Source: Dyella jiangningensis
GTDB lineage: Bacteria; Pseudomonadota; Gammaproteobacteria; Xanthomonadales; Rhodanobacteraceae
Direction of reading: 5' to 3'
DNA: 64,000 nt
Assembly: GCA_000632805.1 (NCBI GenBank)
Contig: CP007444.1
Span: 4,576,772 to 4,640,771, forward strand
The position numbers and the translations under genes are program-made. Below are positions 8,407-16,571 of the stretch, in pieces (within the stretch, counting starts at the first letter, position 1; each line of letters starts with the position of its first letter). The notes beneath the pieces were generated by a model. That model saw nothing but the letters and a program-made list of their open reading frames with translations. It was not told where the DNA came from and did not search any database.

Positions 8407-9368
8407 GTAGCACGATCAATCGCGCCGCGTTGCCCACGTTCGCCCAGGTGCAGGAGGCCGCCGCGCGCATCGCGCCGTACGCGGTGAAGACCCCCGTGCT
8501 TCGCAACACCACGCTGAACGCGCTCGCCGGCGCCGATCTGTATTTCAAGTGCGAGAACCTGCAGCGTGGCGGCGCATTCAAGTTCCGCGGCGCGTGCAAT
8601 GCTGTGTGGTCGATGGACGATGCCATGGCCGCGAGCGGCGTGGTCACGCATTCCTCCGGCAACCACGGCAATGCCTTGGCGTTGGCGGCGGCAACGCGAG
8701 GCATTCCCGCGCATGTCGTCGTGCCCGACGGGGCCGTGCGCACCAAGCTGCAAGCCATCGAGCGTGCAGGCGCCCTCCTGCATCGCTGCGAGGCCACGCA
8801 GGCAGCGCGCGAAGCCAAGGCGGACGAAGTGCAGCGCGCCACCGGCGCCGAATTGGTCCATCCCTTCTCCGACACGCGCGTGATGGCGGGCCAGGGCACC
8901 GCGGTACTCGAACTGCTGGAGCAGGCGGGTGGACTCGATGCCGTCATCACGCCGATCGGCGGTGGCGGCCTCATCGCCGGCACGGCCATCGCCGCGCATG
9001 GCATCGCGCCGCAGGTCGAAGTGCATGGTGCGGAACCGACCGGCGCGGACGACGCGGCGCGTTCGCTGGCGCAGGGCCAGCGCGTGGGTCCGTTTACGCC
9101 GGACACTATCTGCGATGGCTTGCGTACGCTGATTGGCGAGACCAATTTCGAAGCGCTGCGCATGCATCGCGTCGAAGTGACCACCGTCACCGACGACGAC
9201 GTCGTCGCTGCGATGCGCTTGCTATGGAACGAACTGAAGATCGTGGTCGAGCCTTCCAGCGCGACGGTGCTGGCGGCCGTGCTGAAACGACCGGAGCGTT
9301 TCAAGGGCAAGCGCGTGGGCTTGATCCTCACCGGTGGCAACGTCGATCTCGACGCGCTGCCCTGGTAG
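8403..9368 (+). CDS. PLP-dependent threonine/serine dehydratase or serine racemase-like enzyme
   Basis: 321 residues of fold-type II PLP enzyme. The cofactor lysine is in GGAFKFRGA, the substrate/carboxylate loop is SSGNHGNALALAA, the phosphate loop GGGGLIAG is present, and SGG-like LTGGNVDL lies near the end. It has no C-terminal ACT domain, so it is not the biosynthetic IlvA, which is encoded separately at 32326-33891. Families of this length include serine racemase, catabolic threonine dehydratase and threo-3-hydroxyaspartate ammonia-lyase; sequence alone does not choose among them. Coupled to the mutarotase gene by a 4-bp overlap, and followed by a REP pair that could protect the mRNA end. 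Confidence 0.85.
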   Translation: MSSTINRAALPTFAQVQEAAARIAPYAVKTPVLRNTTLNALAGADLYFKCENLQRGGAFKFRGACNAVWSMDDAMAASGVVTHSSGNHGNALALAAATRGIPAHVVVPDGAVRTKLQAIERAGALLHRCEATQAAREAKADEVQRATGAELVHPFSDTRVMAGQGTAVLELLEQAGGLDAVITPIGGGGLIAGTAIAAHGIAPQVEVHGAEPTGADDAARSLAQGQRVGPFTPDTICDGLRTLIGETNFEALRMHRVEVTTVTDDDVVAAMRLLWNELKIVVEPSSATVLAAVLKRPERFKGKRVGLILTGGNVDLDALPW

Positions 9369-9380
9369 AGAGGGCTCCAC

Positions 9381-9462
9381 TGTCGGAGCGCACCCAGTGC
9401 GCGACCGCGGCGTTGCGGCTCACCGCTCCGTGAGGTTGTCGCGCACAGGGTGCGCTCCCACA
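9381..9462. repeat. REP doublet (REPIN-like)
   Basis: Two head-to-head REP units, about 9381-9408 and 9436-9462, built on GAGCGCACCC(A/T)GTGCGCGA. The left unit carries the CCCAG variant and the right unit the CCCTG variant. It sits between two convergent genes (dehydratase plus, EamA permease minus). Similar doublets occur at 11182, 15102, 30678, 59136 and 63030. Confidence 0.85.
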
Positions 9463-9469
9463 AAAACGA

Positions 9470-10351
9470 TCAGGCCTTGCGCAGACGCAGGCAGCTTACC
9501 GCCACCAGGCCGAGCAGCACGAAGCCGATGCCGAGCCATTCCATCGCGCTCGGCTGCTCGTGCAGGATCATCCACGCCAGCAGCACGCTCATGATCGGCA
9601 CGCCCAGGCTGGCGAGGCTCGCCACCGCGGTGGGCAGGCGCTGCAGCACGACCAGCCACAGGCCCCAGGCGATACTGGAAGCCATCACCACGCTGTAGGC
9701 CAGGCCGCCGATGAACTGCCAGTTCCACTCGATCGTTCGCTGTGGAACGAACAACGCAATCACCACCAGCATCAGCGCACCGAACAGCATCTGCCATGCC
9801 GTGAGGTTGAGCGGAGTGGGTGCGTGGCGGATAAACACCCGCTTGCTGAGCACGGTACCCATGGCCCATGCCGCGCCCGCGCCGATCGCGAGCAGGGTGC
9901 TGGTCGTGTTGCCGAGACCGTGCCAGGGTTCGATGATGCATACGAGGCCGATGGCCGCGAGGCCAAGGCCAAGCCAACGCCGTGGCGTGAGGCGTTCGTG
10001 CAGGATCAGCCACGCCAGCAGCACCGCCCAGAACGGCATGGTGTAGGCCAACAGAGCCACGCGACCAGCGCCGCCGCTGACCAGTGCCCACTGTCCCAAC
10101 CCCTGGAAAGCGGTGGTCTGGCATAGGCCGATCAGCACCGTGGGCAACAACGGCGGCGGACGCAGCGGCTGGCGCATCACCAGCAGCGCACCAAACAACA
10201 CCAAGGCGCCCAGCACGTAGCGGATGGCGGCGAAATCGAATGGACCGGCATGCTGCAGCACCTGCTTCATCACCACCCAGCTGTAGGCCCAGATGACGAT
10301 GGTGGCGAGTAGCGCCAGCACGGCGCCGCGCGAGTGCGATGTGGCAGTCAT
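9470..10351 (-). CDS. EamA-family (DMT superfamily) permease
   Basis: 293 residues with ten hydrophobic helices in two EamA repeats, the usual length for this family; both halves carry the repeated signatures (for example YTMPFWAVLLAWLILHERL and SLGVPIMSVLLAWMILHEQ). These inner-membrane carriers mostly export amino acids or other metabolites; the substrate is not predictable. The start MTATSHSRGAVLALL at 10349-10351 is preferred over an upstream ATG at 10405, because the first helix follows within 10 residues. Confidence 0.88.
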   Translation of the reverse strand: MTATSHSRGAVLALLATIVIWAYSWVVMKQVLQHAGPFDFAAIRYVLGALVLFGALLVMRQPLRPPPLLPTVLIGLCQTTAFQGLGQWALVSGGAGRVALLAYTMPFWAVLLAWLILHERLTPRRWLGLGLAAIGLVCIIEPWHGLGNTTSTLLAIGAGAAWAMGTVLSKRVFIRHAPTPLNLTAWQMLFGALMLVVIALFVPQRTIEWNWQFIGGLAYSVVMASSIAWGLWLVVLQRLPTAVASLASLGVPIMSVLLAWMILHEQPSAMEWLGIGFVLLGLVAVSCLRLRKA

Positions 10352-10581
10352 GGAGATCCGGGTGAAGACGAGGGAGCATGCGGTGGGCCGGCCCTTGTTA
10401 CGCATGCATGGGTGGGATAGCGTCGTTGCTCGCTCGCGAAGTTACAAGAGGTGCGCGCGGCCGGGTCGGAGGCAGGTCTCCTGTCCGGCAACGTGCCGAG
10501 GCGGTACGGTCGCAGCAGCGTTGGACTTTTATCGCTTTCATGGAAACGCGGCACGTCCGCGACATGCGCAGGAATCAGGAC

Positions 10582-11160
10582 ATGGCATCACGCCCGGCAA
10601 AGACTCAAAAGCGCTGCGCATGGGGCGACAGCCCGGAGATGCACGACTACCACGACACTGAGTGGGGCACGCCGCTGCATGACGACCAGCAGCTGTTCGA
10701 ATTCCTGTGCCTGGAAGGCGCGCAGGCCGGCCTGTCGTGGCGCACCATCCTGCTCAAACGCGAGCACTATCGGCGAGTGTTCCACCAGTTTGACATCGAA
10801 CGCGTCGCCGCGATGAAGGATCGCGAGTTGGAGAAGGCGTTGCTGGATGCGGGCATCGTGCGCAATCGCCTCAAGGTCTATGCCACGCGCGATAACGCCA
10901 TCGCGTCGCTCAAGGTGATCGACGAGCATGGCAGTCTGGACCGCTACCTGTGGTCGTTCGTGGACGGCAAACCGATCCGCAATCGCTGGACCGGGCAGGG
11001 CGACGTGCCGGCGAGCACGCCGCTCTCGGACCGCATGAGCAAGGAGCTGAAGAAACGGGGATTCCGCTTCGTTGGCACCACCATCTGCTACGCCTTCATG
11101 CAGGCGACCGGCATGGTCAATGACCACACGGTGAGCTGCTTCCGGTACAAGCAAGTTTAG
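10582..11160 (+). CDS. tag: DNA-3-methyladenine glycosylase I
   Basis: 192 residues from ATG 10582, close to E. coli Tag (187). It removes 3-methyladenine from alkylated DNA as the first step of base excision repair. All zinc ligands are visible: Cys in KRCAWG, His in YHDTEWG, and the C-terminal His and Cys in NDHTVSCF. The substrate-pocket stretch LEGAQAGLSWRTIL is intact. The frame is open upstream to 10378, but homology begins at about residue 8 of the chosen start, and AGGA at 10570-10573 is a plausible RBS. An alternative ATG at 10564 would add six residues. Confidence 0.95.
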   Translation: MASRPAKTQKRCAWGDSPEMHDYHDTEWGTPLHDDQQLFEFLCLEGAQAGLSWRTILLKREHYRRVFHQFDIERVAAMKDRELEKALLDAGIVRNRLKVYATRDNAIASLKVIDEHGSLDRYLWSFVDGKPIRNRWTGQGDVPASTPLSDRMSKELKKRGFRFVGTTICYAFMQATGMVNDHTVSCFRYKQV

Positions 11161-11181
11161 CGGTCAGCCCGTGGGGCCCTT

Positions 11182-11342
11182 TGTGGGAGCGCACCCTGCG
11201 CGCGACGGGCCGTAGCGCAACCATCACAGCCACGGCGCACACGGCACCCCATGACATGTTCTGTGCAGGCCAACACCCATGGGCCCTGTCGCCTCTTCGC
11301 GGCTGTCGGCGTCGCGGTCGCGCACAGGGTGCGCTCCCACAA
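11182..11342. repeat. REP doublet with long spacer
   Basis: Inverted REP units at about 11182-11210 and 11317-11342 (GAGCGCACCCTG/GTGCGCTCCCAC cores) separated by some 107 nt, compared with about 27-69 nt in the other doublets. The extra spacer holds no gene. It lies between the convergent genes tag and bioC. Confidence 0.8.
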
Positions 11343-11361
11343 AGGTGCGGTGACTGCTGTA

Positions 11362-12243
11362 TTACCGGCGACGCGAACCGCGCAGGCTATCGATCGAAAA
11401 ACTGGCCATTTCGCCGCCGCCCGGCATGCGGCGCGATTGGCCCGGCGGTGGACCCCAGGCGTGGGCGGTCACGACTTCCCACGTGGCGGGGATGCGGCCG
11501 TCGACGCGCATGGTTTCGTAGGCCTCGAGCATGCGCTGGTAGTGGCGCTTGCCGAGCAGATGGCGTTCGCGCTCGCGATCGGCATTGGTGGCGCCCAGGC
11601 CCTGCAGTTCCTTGAGCAGCATGCGCGGTTCGCTGTAGGTCAGCGTGTAGCGGTCGACGTCGAGCACGGCGTCGCGCAGGCCGGCGTTGATCATCGCGTC
11701 GCCGAGATCATGCATGTCGAGGAAGCGGCTCACGTGCGGCTGTTCGTCGGCCTGCGCCCAGGCGGCGCGCAGCTCCTTCAGCGTATCGGGACCGAAGGTG
11801 GAGTACACCAGCAGGCCGCCGGGCTTCAGCACGCGCACGCACTCGCCGAACAGCGCGGGCAGGTCGTCGATCCATTGGAAGCACAGGTTGGAGTGCAGCA
11901 CGTCCACGCTGTGATCGGGCAGCGGCAGCGCTGTCGCTTCCGCGCACACGCGCTGGAACGGCTTGAGCCAGCTCACGTGCTTCTTCGCCGCGCGCAGCAT
12001 CGGCAGCGCGAGATCCATCGCCACCACCTGCGCCTTCGGATAGCGCTTGCGCAACAGCGCCGTGCCGCGCCCGGTGCCGGCGCCCACGTCGATCACGCGC
12101 TCGGGTGCGTCCAGGTAGAAGCCCAGGCGATCGAGCAGCAGCGTCTGTACTTCCTGCTGCAGGGCATCGTGCTTTTCGTAGGTATCGGCGGCGCGGCCGA
12201 AGTTGCGGCGCACTTGGTGTCGGTCGACGTGCGATGAACTCAT
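11362..12243 (-). CDS. bioC: Malonyl-[acyl-carrier protein] O-methyltransferase BioC
   Basis: 293 residues from ATG 12241-12243. It methylates malonyl-ACP so that fatty acid synthesis can build pimeloyl-ACP methyl ester, the first committed step of biotin synthesis. SAM-binding motif I is VIDVGAGTGRGTALL, motif II ends MDLALPML, and the BioC-typical HSNLCFQWIDDLPALF is present. The C-terminal tail is rich in Gly, Ser and Arg (PPPGQSRRMPGGGE onward). The start overlaps the bioH stop in ATGA; an upstream in-frame extension to 12363 lies inside bioH and is rejected. Last gene of the bio operon; its 3' end faces tag across a REP doublet. Confidence 0.93.
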   Translation of the reverse strand: MSSSHVDRHQVRRNFGRAADTYEKHDALQQEVQTLLLDRLGFYLDAPERVIDVGAGTGRGTALLRKRYPKAQVVAMDLALPMLRAAKKHVSWLKPFQRVCAEATALPLPDHSVDVLHSNLCFQWIDDLPALFGECVRVLKPGGLLVYSTFGPDTLKELRAAWAQADEQPHVSRFLDMHDLGDAMINAGLRDAVLDVDRYTLTYSEPRMLLKELQGLGATNADRERERHLLGKRHYQRMLEAYETMRVDGRIPATWEVVTAHAWGPPPGQSRRMPGGGEMASFSIDSLRGSRRR

Positions 12244-13010
12244 GAGAACGTATCCAGCAGTGGCGCCAGGGCGTCGTAGACCGCGCCGGCATAGCCGAAG
12301 AACGGTGCGTGTCCGGCGTGTGCGATCTCGTGGTAACTGCCGTGCGCCTGCTCGGCCGACCACGTCATGGCGAGCGGTGGCACCAGGCGATCGCGGTGAC
12401 CGGCGATCCAGGCGTTCGGCACGGCCATCGAGGCGAGCTCGCCGCGGCGATCGGTGGTTTCCAGGATGCGGATGCCTTCCTGCAGCACGCGCAGGTTGGG
12501 CTCGCCGCGCTGGAACATCAGGTTGCGCAGATGGCGCAGCTCGGCACGCGGGTCGGGGCTGCCCATCGCTTCGAGCGCGATGAATCGCTCCAAGGTGGCG
12601 TGGTAGTCCGTCTCCAGGTCATCCGCGAGCTGGCGCACCAGCTTCGGATCGCTGCCGTAGGGCCAGGTGTCATCACGCGAAAACTTCGGCGTGCCGCAGA
12701 TGACGCCAAGTGCACGCGCGTGTTGCGGGCATTCGAGCGCTGCGGTCATGGCGATCAGGCCACCCAGCGACCAACCGATCCAGATCGCCGGCGGCGTGCG
12801 TTCGGCGATCGCCTGCACGCAAGCGGAGGGATCGAGCGGCAGCGTGCTGTCGCGCGAATAGCCGTGGCCGGGCAGGTCGACCACATGCAGCGAACAGCGA
12901 TCCGAAAGCACGTCGCACAACGGCTCCATCATGCCGCCATGCATGGCCCAGCCGTGTAGGATCACCACGGGGATGTCGCCGCGGCCGTGGGTTTCGATGT
13001 GGAGCGTCAT
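12240..13010 (-). CDS. bioH: Pimeloyl-[acyl-carrier protein] methyl ester esterase BioH
   Basis: 256-residue alpha/beta hydrolase, the same length as E. coli BioH (256). It removes the methyl group that BioC added, ending chain elongation at pimeloyl-ACP. The oxyanion motif LHGWAMHGG, nucleophile GWSLGG, and the Asp and His region (GHRDRLVPP, HAGHAPFF) complete the triad. The start overlaps the trhO stop (ATGA) and the stop overlaps the bioC start (ATGA), so the three genes are translationally coupled. Position between trhO and bioC in a biotin operon supports the assignment strongly. Confidence 0.94.
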   Translation of the reverse strand: MTLHIETHGRGDIPVVILHGWAMHGGMMEPLCDVLSDRCSLHVVDLPGHGYSRDSTLPLDPSACVQAIAERTPPAIWIGWSLGGLIAMTAALECPQHARALGVICGTPKFSRDDTWPYGSDPKLVRQLADDLETDYHATLERFIALEAMGSPDPRAELRHLRNLMFQRGEPNLRVLQEGIRILETTDRRGELASMAVPNAWIAGHRDRLVPPLAMTWSAEQAHGSYHEIAHAGHAPFFGYAGAVYDALAPLLDTFS

Positions 13011-13870
13011 GCGCAGCCTTCTCCCTCTCCCCTATGGGGAGAGGGTTGGGGTGAGGGGATGGGACTTGCGAAAACATCGCTTGTTGCGGGGTTATCGCTA
13101 GGTTGGCCCCTCACCCCAGCCCTCTCCCCATAGAGCAGAGGGAGCGATGGCGCGAGGCCCTTGTCCACCGCACCACGCTCATCAAACACGAAACAATCGC
13201 CGCGCCAATGCTTGCCACCGGTTTCCTCGAAGTACTTCAGGATGCCGCCTTCCAGCTGGAAGACATGCTGCATGCCGATGTCCTGCATGTGCAGCACGGC
13301 CTTCTCGCAGCGGATGCCGCCGGTGCAGTACGACACCACGGTCTTGCCGTCGTAGCGTGCGCGATCGGCGGCGATGGCCTCGGGGAATTCGGTAAAGCTC
13401 GCGATGCGGTAGTCCACCGCGTTGTCGAACAGGCCGATGTCGGTCTCGTAGTCGTTGCGCGTATCCAGCAGCACGACCTCGCGGCCATCGTCATCATGGC
13501 CCTGCGCCAGCCAGCGCTCGAGCGTTACCGGCGCCACCGATGGCGCACGCGCACCCTCCGGGCGGATTGCCGGCATGCGCATGGTGATGATCTCTTTCTT
13601 CAGGCGCACGCGCATGCGGCCGAAGGGAACCTCGTCGGAGATCGACTCCTTCGGTTCCAGCCCGGCGAAGCGCGGATCTTCGCGCAGCCAATGCATGAAC
13701 GCATCGATGGGTTCGCGCGGGCCGGCCAGGAACAGGTTGATGCCTTCCGGGGCGAGCAGGATGGTGCCCTTGAGTTCCAGCGCAAGGCAGCGTTGGAGCA
13801 CGCGTTCGCGCAAGCTCGGGAGGTCGTCCAGGCTGACGAAGCGATAGGCGGAAAGATTGACGATGGACAT
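13007..13870 (-). CDS. trhO: tRNA uridine(34) hydroxylase TrhO (rhodanese family, UPF0176)
   Basis: 287 residues from ATG 13868-13870 (MSIVNLSAYRFVSL). TrhO makes 5-hydroxyuridine at position 34 of tRNAs. It has an N-terminal acylphosphatase-like region and a rhodanese domain with the active-site loop YCTGGIRCEKA. Family sequence ends near FEETGGKHWRGDCFVFDER; the last 45 or so residues are low-complexity (LLYGERAGVRG, SPQPSPHRGEGEGC) and are translated from the palindromic repeat at 13021-13143. The stop still overlaps the bioH start (ATGA). A tRNA-modification gene inside a biotin operon is unusual; it lies 29 bp after bioF. Confidence 0.92.
   Translation of the reverse strand: MSIVNLSAYRFVSLDDLPSLRERVLQRCLALELKGTILLAPEGINLFLAGPREPIDAFMHWLREDPRFAGLEPKESISDEVPFGRMRVRLKKEIITMRMPAIRPEGARAPSVAPVTLERWLAQGHDDDGREVVLLDTRNDYETDIGLFDNAVDYRIASFTEFPEAIAADRARYDGKTVVSYCTGGIRCEKAVLHMQDIGMQHVFQLEGGILKYFEETGGKHWRGDCFVFDERGAVDKGLAPSLPLLYGERAGVRGQPSDNPATSDVFASPIPSPQPSPHRGEGEGCA
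13021..13143. repeat. Palindromic repeat element, CCCTCTCCCC family, inside the 3' end of trhO
   Basis: Hairpin CCCTCTCCCC-TAT-GGGGAGAGGG at 13023-13045, then GAGAGGGTTGGGGTGAGGGG at 13040-13059, whose inverted copy at 13107-13126 matches 19 of 20. A second imperfect hairpin ends at 13143. The same architecture recurs at 40691-40830 between leuC and leuD. Here the element is read through as the C-terminal tail of TrhO. Confidence 0.85.
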
Positions 13871-13899
13871 GGAGGGGAATGGGTACGGCAAGGCCGCCA

Positions 13900-15084
13900 T
13901 TATACGGGCAGGGCCCGAAGCGCCCGGGACAGTGCGTCCAGCAGCCGGTCCACGTCGCTTTCCTGGTGAACTGCCGACAGCGTGATGCGCAGGCGTGCCT
14001 TGCCCTGGGGGACAGTGGGAGGCCTGATTGCCGTCACCAGGAAACCCTCGTGTTCCAGTGCGTGGGCAGCGGCCGTCGCCGATGGCGCATCGCCAAGCAA
14101 CAGCGGCTGGATCGCGGTGGAGGACGGCATCAGCGGCAGGCCCAGCTGCTGGGCGTTCCGGCGGAAGCGGGCGACGAGTGCGCGAAGCTTTTCGCGGCGC
14201 CAACGTTCCGACTGCGCCAAGCGCACGGCGGCCAGCGTGGCGGCGGCGAGCGCGGGCGGCATCGCCGTCGTATAGATGTAGGTGCGGGCGAATTGCAACA
14301 GGCCATCGATGACTGATGCGGAGCCGGCAACGAACGCTCCGCTGCACCCCACGGCCTTGCCGAGGGTTGCCATCAGCACTGGCGCGTCATCCTGGTCCAG
14401 CCCTGCGTCGAGCACGCTGCCTTCGCCACGTGCGCCAAGTACGCCCAGGCCGTGCGCGTCGTCGACCATCAACGTGGCCCCTTCGCGACGGCAAAGGGCA
14501 GCGAGCTCAGCCAACGGTGCGATATCGCCGTCCATGCTGAAGACACCATCGGTGGCGAGCAGCGCGGGAGCGTCGCCGCGTTGTGCGAGCTGACGAGCCG
14601 CGGCGCCGACATCGCCATGCGGATAGCGCTTCAATGCCGCGCCCGCGAGCTGCGCGCCGTCGAGCAGGCAGGCGTGGTTGAGCTTGTCCTGCACGCACAG
14701 GTCGCCGCGCTCAAGCAGTGCCTGCATCACGCCGAGATTGGCCATGTAGCCGGTGGAGAACAGCAGTGCGCGTTCGCGACCCGTCCATTCGGCGAGCGCT
14801 TCTTCCAGCGCGTCGTGCGCTCGGCGATGACCCGCGATGAGATGCGCCGAGCCGCTGCCCACGCCGTCTTCATCCGCCGCACGCTTCAAGGCCGCGATCA
14901 GCGCGGGATGCTGCGCCAGGCCCAGATAGTCGTTGCTGCAGAAGGACAGGAGGCGACGGCCGCCGCGTTCGATCCACGGCCCGTCGACACGATCGATCGT
15001 GTGCAGGCGTCGGCGCAGATTCGCCTGCTCACGCTGTTGCGTGTGCCGGGCGAGGCGGGCGAGCAGGTCGGGACGTGGGGTCAT
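13900..15084 (-). CDS. bioF: 8-amino-7-oxononanoate synthase BioF
   Basis: 394 residues from ATG 15082-15084. It condenses pimeloyl-ACP with alanine to KAPA, using PLP. Motifs in order: RRLLSFCSNDYLGLAQHP, GVGSGSAHLIAGHRRAHDALE, FSTGYMANLGV, VDDAHGLGVLG, and the PLP lysine in ATLGKAVGCSGAF. The open frame runs upstream through the REP doublet to 15342, overlapping bioB; those residues are repeat translation and not part of the gene. It follows bioB across a REP doublet in the same operon and precedes trhO by 29 bp. Confidence 0.96.
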   Translation of the reverse strand: MTPRPDLLARLARHTQQREQANLRRRLHTIDRVDGPWIERGGRRLLSFCSNDYLGLAQHPALIAALKRAADEDGVGSGSAHLIAGHRRAHDALEEALAEWTGRERALLFSTGYMANLGVMQALLERGDLCVQDKLNHACLLDGAQLAGAALKRYPHGDVGAAARQLAQRGDAPALLATDGVFSMDGDIAPLAELAALCRREGATLMVDDAHGLGVLGARGEGSVLDAGLDQDDAPVLMATLGKAVGCSGAFVAGSASVIDGLLQFARTYIYTTAMPPALAAATLAAVRLAQSERWRREKLRALVARFRRNAQQLGLPLMPSSTAIQPLLLGDAPSATAAAHALEHEGFLVTAIRPPTVPQGKARLRITLSAVHQESDVDRLLDALSRALRALPV

Positions 15085-15101
15085 GCGGACGACGGCTTCC
15101 T

Positions 15102-15185
15102 TGTGGGAGCGCACCCTGTGCGCGACAACCGTGCGGAGCGGCAACGCCAAGACGCTGCGGTCGCGCACAGGGTGCGCTCCCACAA
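15102..15185. repeat. REP doublet between bioB and bioF
   Basis: Inverted units at 15102-15126 and 15161-15185 with GAGCGCACCCTGTGCGCGA cores. As an intercistronic element in the bio transcript it could form a long hairpin and stabilise the upstream bioB message relative to bioF. That role is known for REP elements in other bacteria and is inferred here. Confidence 0.85.
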
Positions 15186-15199
15186 CCGCCAGGACGTCA

Positions 15200-16204
15200 T
15201 TACGCCGCGCAGTGCTCGAGGATGTCCGCGTGCACCGTGTCCGACGTCTCCACCACTTCCAGCGGATGCAGGTCGAGGCGCTTGAACAGCTGACGGTCGT
15301 GTTCCACGTCGGGGTTGCCGGTGGTAAGCAGCTTCTCGCCATAGAAGATGGAGTTGGCGCCCGCGAAGAAGCACAGCGCCTGCACGGCGTCGTCCATCTG
15401 CTGGCGGCCGGCGGAAAGGCGGACCATCGAGGCCGGCATCAGGATGCGCGCCACGGCGATGGTGCGCACGAACTCGAACGGATCCAGCGCCTGCATGCCG
15501 TTGAGCGGCGTGCCTTCCACCTGCACGAGCTGGTTGATCGGCACGGATTCCGGGTGTTCCGGCAGGTTGGCCAGCGTCTGCAGCAGGCCGGCGCGCTGGT
15601 CGCGCGTTTCGCCCATGCCCACGATGCCGCCGCAGCAGGTCTTCAGGCCGGCTTCGCGCACGTGCTCCAGCGTATCCAGGCGATCCTGGTATTGGCGCGT
15701 GTGGATGATCTCGCCGTAGAACTCCGGCGCGGTGTCCAGATTGTGGTTGTAGTAGTCGAGCCCCGCCTGCTTGAGCGTGGCCGCCTGGTTGCCGTCGAGC
15801 ATGCCCAGCGTGGCGCAGGTTTCGAGCCCCAGGCCCTTCACCGCGCTCACGATCTCGGCCACCTTGGCGACGTCGCGATCCTTCGGGCTGCGCCAGGCGG
15901 CGCCCATGCAGAAGCGCGAGGCGCCGGCGTCCTTCGCCGCCTGCGCGCGTGCCACCACGGCGTCCACGCTCATCAGCTTCTGCGCCTGCACGCCGGTGTC
16001 GTAGCGCGCGGCCTGCGGGCAATAGGCGCAGTCTTCCGGGCAGCCACCGGTCTTGATCGACAGCAGAGTGGACACCTGCACGGCGTTCGGATCGTGGTGC
16101 TCGCGATGCACGGCATGCGCCCGGTGCAGCAGCTCGTTGAACGGCAGGGCGAACAGCGCGGCGACGTCGGCGCGCGTCCAGTCGTGGCGAATCGGTTGGG
16201 CCAT
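15200..16204 (-). CDS. bioB: Biotin synthase BioB (radical SAM)
   Basis: 334 residues from ATG 16202-16204 (MAQPIRHDWTRADVAALF). It inserts sulfur into dethiobiotin. The radical SAM cluster motif is CPEDCAYC within KTGGCPEDCAYCPQ; further family signatures are YYNHNLDTAPEFYG, GGIVGMGET and the C-terminal FFAGANSIFYGEKLLTT, which includes residues near the [2Fe-2S] site. First gene of the bio operon. A BirA-like inverted repeat overlaps a TTGACA box 55-90 bp upstream. A potential upstream ATG at 16264 would overlap that control region and is rejected. Confidence 0.97.
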   Translation of the reverse strand: MAQPIRHDWTRADVAALFALPFNELLHRAHAVHREHHDPNAVQVSTLLSIKTGGCPEDCAYCPQAARYDTGVQAQKLMSVDAVVARAQAAKDAGASRFCMGAAWRSPKDRDVAKVAEIVSAVKGLGLETCATLGMLDGNQAATLKQAGLDYYNHNLDTAPEFYGEIIHTRQYQDRLDTLEHVREAGLKTCCGGIVGMGETRDQRAGLLQTLANLPEHPESVPINQLVQVEGTPLNGMQALDPFEFVRTIAVARILMPASMVRLSAGRQQMDDAVQALCFFAGANSIFYGEKLLTTGNPDVEHDRQLFKRLDLHPLEVVETSDTVHADILEHCAA

Positions 16205-16257
16205 GGCGACAGCTCCGGGGATGGGGAACGGCCGACAGTTTGGCAGCGCCATCCGCT

Positions 16258-16291
16258 CTGTCAACTTTTAATGACGCCGTGAGGTTGACGA
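16258..16291 (-). promoter_or_regulatory. Candidate BirA operator overlapping the bioB promoter
   Basis: On the minus strand TCGTCAACC-N16-AGTTGACAG, with perfect GTCAAC/GTTGAC inner arms. Against the enterobacterial BirA operator TTGTAAACC-N14/15-GGTTTACAA it matches 7 of 9 and 6 of 9. The right arm contains TTGACA, a good -35 box for bioB (16259-16264); the matching -10 is weak. Biotin-dependent repression by BirA would make sense here, but this is a motif inference. Confidence 0.4.
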
Positions 16292-16348
16292 TGCGTGCGC
16301 GTATGGCTGCGCTACCATCGGCCATCCACGCTTCGGGAGCCTCAAGGC

Positions 16349-16555
16349 ATGAGTGCAGGACAGGGCAGCGGCGGCAATGTGCTTGCCGCCATCTGCAGTT
16401 TCTTCATCCCCGGTCTAGGCCAGCTGGTGCAGGGCCGATTCTGGATTGCGCTGGTGATGTTCGTGCTGGCCGGCATCCTGTGGATCGTCTGGCTGGGCTG
16501 GATCATCCACTTGTGGTCGATCCTCGACGCGGCGTTGTTCAAACCCAAACCCTGA
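16349..16555 (+). CDS. Small integral membrane protein (68 aa)
   Basis: Starts at ATG 16349 with MSAGQGSGGNVLAAI; an upstream ATG at 16295 lies in the bioB control region and is less likely. Two hydrophobic segments are visible, CSFFIPGLGQLVQGRFW running into IALVMFVLAGILWIVWLGWII, with a short C-terminal KPKP. The PGLGQ-x4-GRFW signature resembles TM2-like small membrane proteins. Function unknown. It is divergent from bioB and 16 bp upstream of comF on the same strand. Confidence 0.7.
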   Translation: MSAGQGSGGNVLAAICSFFIPGLGQLVQGRFWIALVMFVLAGILWIVWLGWIIHLWSILDAALFKPKP

Positions 16556-16571
16556 GGCGAGGTACCGGCGC

